Part shown: one piece after another, positions 5,667 to 6,035 of the stretch | Layout of the letters: each line of letters begins with the position of its first letter | How positions within the stretch are numbered: the first letter of the stretch is position 1 | Origin: an uncultured Chloroflexota bacterium | Lineage (GTDB): Bacteria; Chloroflexota; Anaerolineae; B4-G1; DUEL01 | Direction: 5' to 3' | DNA length: 6,035 nucleotides | NCBI GenBank assembly: GCA_937138275.1 | Contig: CAKZOY010000341.1 | Coordinates: forward strand, 1-6,035 | Notes under the pieces: model-generated | What the model was told of the DNA's origin: nothing | What the model saw: the letters and a program-made list of their open reading frames with translations, nothing else | The model's database searches: none | Translations under genes and position numbers: made by a program

Positions 5667-5670
5667 CCGT

Positions 5671-5676
5671 TCCTCC
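5671..5676 (-). promoter_or_regulatory. Ribosome binding site of the B12-binding subunit gene
   Basis: GGAGGA reads on the reverse strand 4 bases before ATG 5666 (5 bases if GGAGG is counted as the core). It supports this start over the upstream in-frame TTG. The leader from the predicted transcription start is only about 30 bases, too short for a cobalamin riboswitch. Confidence 0.75.
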
Positions 5677-5704
5677 GAAAAGTTGGGATTGGGGTCCGGT
5701 TTCA

Positions 5705-5733
5705 ATTATACCCGCTTTCTTGTCCAACGCCAA
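5705..5733 (-). promoter_or_regulatory. Sigma-70-type promoter of the B12 mutase operon
   Basis: On the reverse strand TTGGCG (5728-5733) is followed by a 17-bp spacer and a perfect TATAAT (5705-5710). The -35 matches four of six consensus bases, the -10 all six, and the spacing is ideal. Transcription would start near 5698 and yield a leader of about 30 bases before ATG 5666. No obvious operator overlaps it, but the 23-bp hairpin repeats begin about 30 bp upstream. Confidence 0.7.
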
Positions 5734-5763
5734 CCGGCGGTACAGGCGCCGCCCATCCAGATG

Positions 5764-5856
5764 CGCTCCGTGGCGGACTACGAGCGACATCACTCCGCTG
5801 TGCTCTGTGGCAGACTACGAACGGGTGCAACAACGTTTGTAGTGCGCTACGGAGCG
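5764..5856. repeat. Three copies of a 23-bp hairpin-forming unit, two direct and one inverted
   Basis: Unit 1 is 5764-5786, unit 2 is 5801-5823, and unit 3 is 5834-5856 on the opposite strand. Units 1 and 2 match at 19 of 23 positions, as do unit 1 and the reverse complement of unit 3. Each unit has near-complementary ends, for example CGCTCCGT and ACGAGCG in unit 1, so each can form its own small hairpin. Units 2 and 3 can also pair with each other across a 10-base loop. This looks like an interspersed palindromic repeat that has been copied locally. The array lies just upstream of the mutase operon promoter. Confidence 0.7.
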
Positions 5857-5892
5857 AAAATGATTTGCTGCACAAGCCCTTGCCCTGTTGAT

Positions 5893-5948
5893 TCTCATAA
5901 AGTCGTATCACCCGGTCTTTCACAAAGTCTCACAAAGTCGTATCATCC
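5893..5948. repeat. Two 21-bp direct repeats 35 bp apart, with a partial third copy
   Basis: The 21-bp segments at 5893-5913 and 5928-5948 share the core AAAGTCGTATCA and are identical at 19 of 21 positions. A partial copy of the CACAAAGTC part lies at 5921-5929, directly before CACAAAGTCG (5931-5940), which makes a short 10-bp tandem. Two full copies are too few, and the gap between them too short, for a CRISPR array. The segment may be an intergenic repeat family member or a protein binding site pair. Confidence 0.65.
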
Positions 5949-6005
5949 CTTGCCCGGATGGGAGTCCGAATGTTCGTTCCGAGGTTTTCTTTGTTGCCAG
6001 GGATT

Positions 6006-6035
6006 CCCTTTATCCCCCTCACCCCCCTTGCCCCC
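6006..6035 (-). other. G-quadruplex-capable tract on the reverse strand
   Basis: Reading the reverse strand, GGGGG (6031-6035), CAA, GGGGGG (6022-6027), TGA, GGGGG (6014-6018), ATAAA, GGG (6006-6008) gives four G-runs with loops of 3, 3 and 5 bases. This is a strong match to the quadruplex pattern, stronger than the tract at 7-33. The window ends inside it, so its full length is unknown. Confidence 0.45.

Larger units (their letters stand above)
5734..6035. other. Right intergenic region, no gene supported
   Basis: Open frames here are short, lack ribosome binding sites and run through repeated sequence, and none resembles a known protein. The region holds three hairpin-forming 23-bp units, two 21-bp direct repeats, and a C-rich end with quadruplex potential on the reverse strand, listed separately. 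No tRNA, riboswitch core or CRISPR array was recognised. Confidence 0.7.

Noticed and set aside
5667..5705. Longer B12-binding subunit starting at TTG 5705
   Set aside because: The TTG overlaps the TATAAT box and lies before the expected transcription start, and the 13 extra residues are not conserved in type. ATG 5666 has a Shine-Dalgarno.
5211..5891. 226-aa plus-strand open frame opposite the B12-binding subunit
   Set aside because: It runs antisense through a conserved gene, then through promoter and hairpin repeats; no start signal or family resemblance.
5702..5923. 73-aa reverse-strand open frame in the right flank
   Set aside because: It spans the predicted mutase promoter and the 23-bp hairpin units, and shows no recognisable motif or ribosome binding site.
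5893..5948. Possible CRISPR fragment
   Set aside because: There are only two 21-bp copies with a 14-bp gap that itself contains part of the repeat. CRISPR spacers are longer and unique, and no cas genes are present.

Overview
The window is a 6 kb piece of GC-rich bacterial chromosome with two converging gene blocks flanked by repeat-rich non-coding DNA. The combination suggests a Chloroflexota-like or similar environmental, possibly thermophilic, bacterium: a stand-alone B12-binding mutase subunit with a MeaB GTPase, an FtsX/MacB-type permease with a very large outer domain, and short tandem and inverted intergenic repeats. This placement is an inference from gene content and style. The sequence holds no rRNA or other taxonomic marker.

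Left flank (1-478): no convincing gene. It carries a G-rich tract, a compact 103-bp inverted-repeat element (42-144) enclosing two strong hairpins, a second inverted-repeat segment (152-291) that begins 7 bases later, and a weak promoter candidate in front of the first gene.

Forward block (479-3720): an 836-aa ABC transporter permease with two FtsX-like membrane domains and a roughly 490-residue extracytoplasmic domain. It is followed, across a 59-bp gap filled with a five-unit 8-bp tandem repeat and a strong ribosome binding site, by its 223-aa ATPase. Together they look like a complete MacB/LolCDE-class (type VII) ABC system. Such systems usually move or release substrates on the outer face of the membrane. 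The substrate cannot be read from the sequence.

Reverse block (5666 down to 3717): a 132-aa cobalamin-binding mutase subunit, then a MeaB/ArgK-family GTPase whose GTG start lies one base after the previous stop, then a histidine-phosphatase-family enzyme whose start lies inside the end of the GTPase gene. A good sigma-70-type promoter sits just upstream (5705-5733). The first two genes belong to adenosylcobalamin-dependent acyl-CoA mutase function (methylmalonyl-CoA or a related mutase): one binds B12, the other guards and loads the cofactor. The large catalytic subunit is not here. The phosphatase could be a cobalamin-pathway alpha-ribazole phosphatase or an unrelated small-molecule phosphatase.

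The two blocks meet tail to tail so tightly that their stop codons share the palindrome TTAA (3717-3720), with no intrinsic terminator between them.

Right flank (5734-6035): no gene. It holds three copies of a 23-bp hairpin-forming unit (two direct, one inverted), two 21-bp direct repeats 35 bp apart, and a C-rich tract with G-quadruplex potential on the reverse strand. I found no clear novel defence or mobile system. The points most worth a second look are the three-gene B12 operon with a phosphatase, the small repeat elements in both flanks, and the gene-to-gene overlaps.
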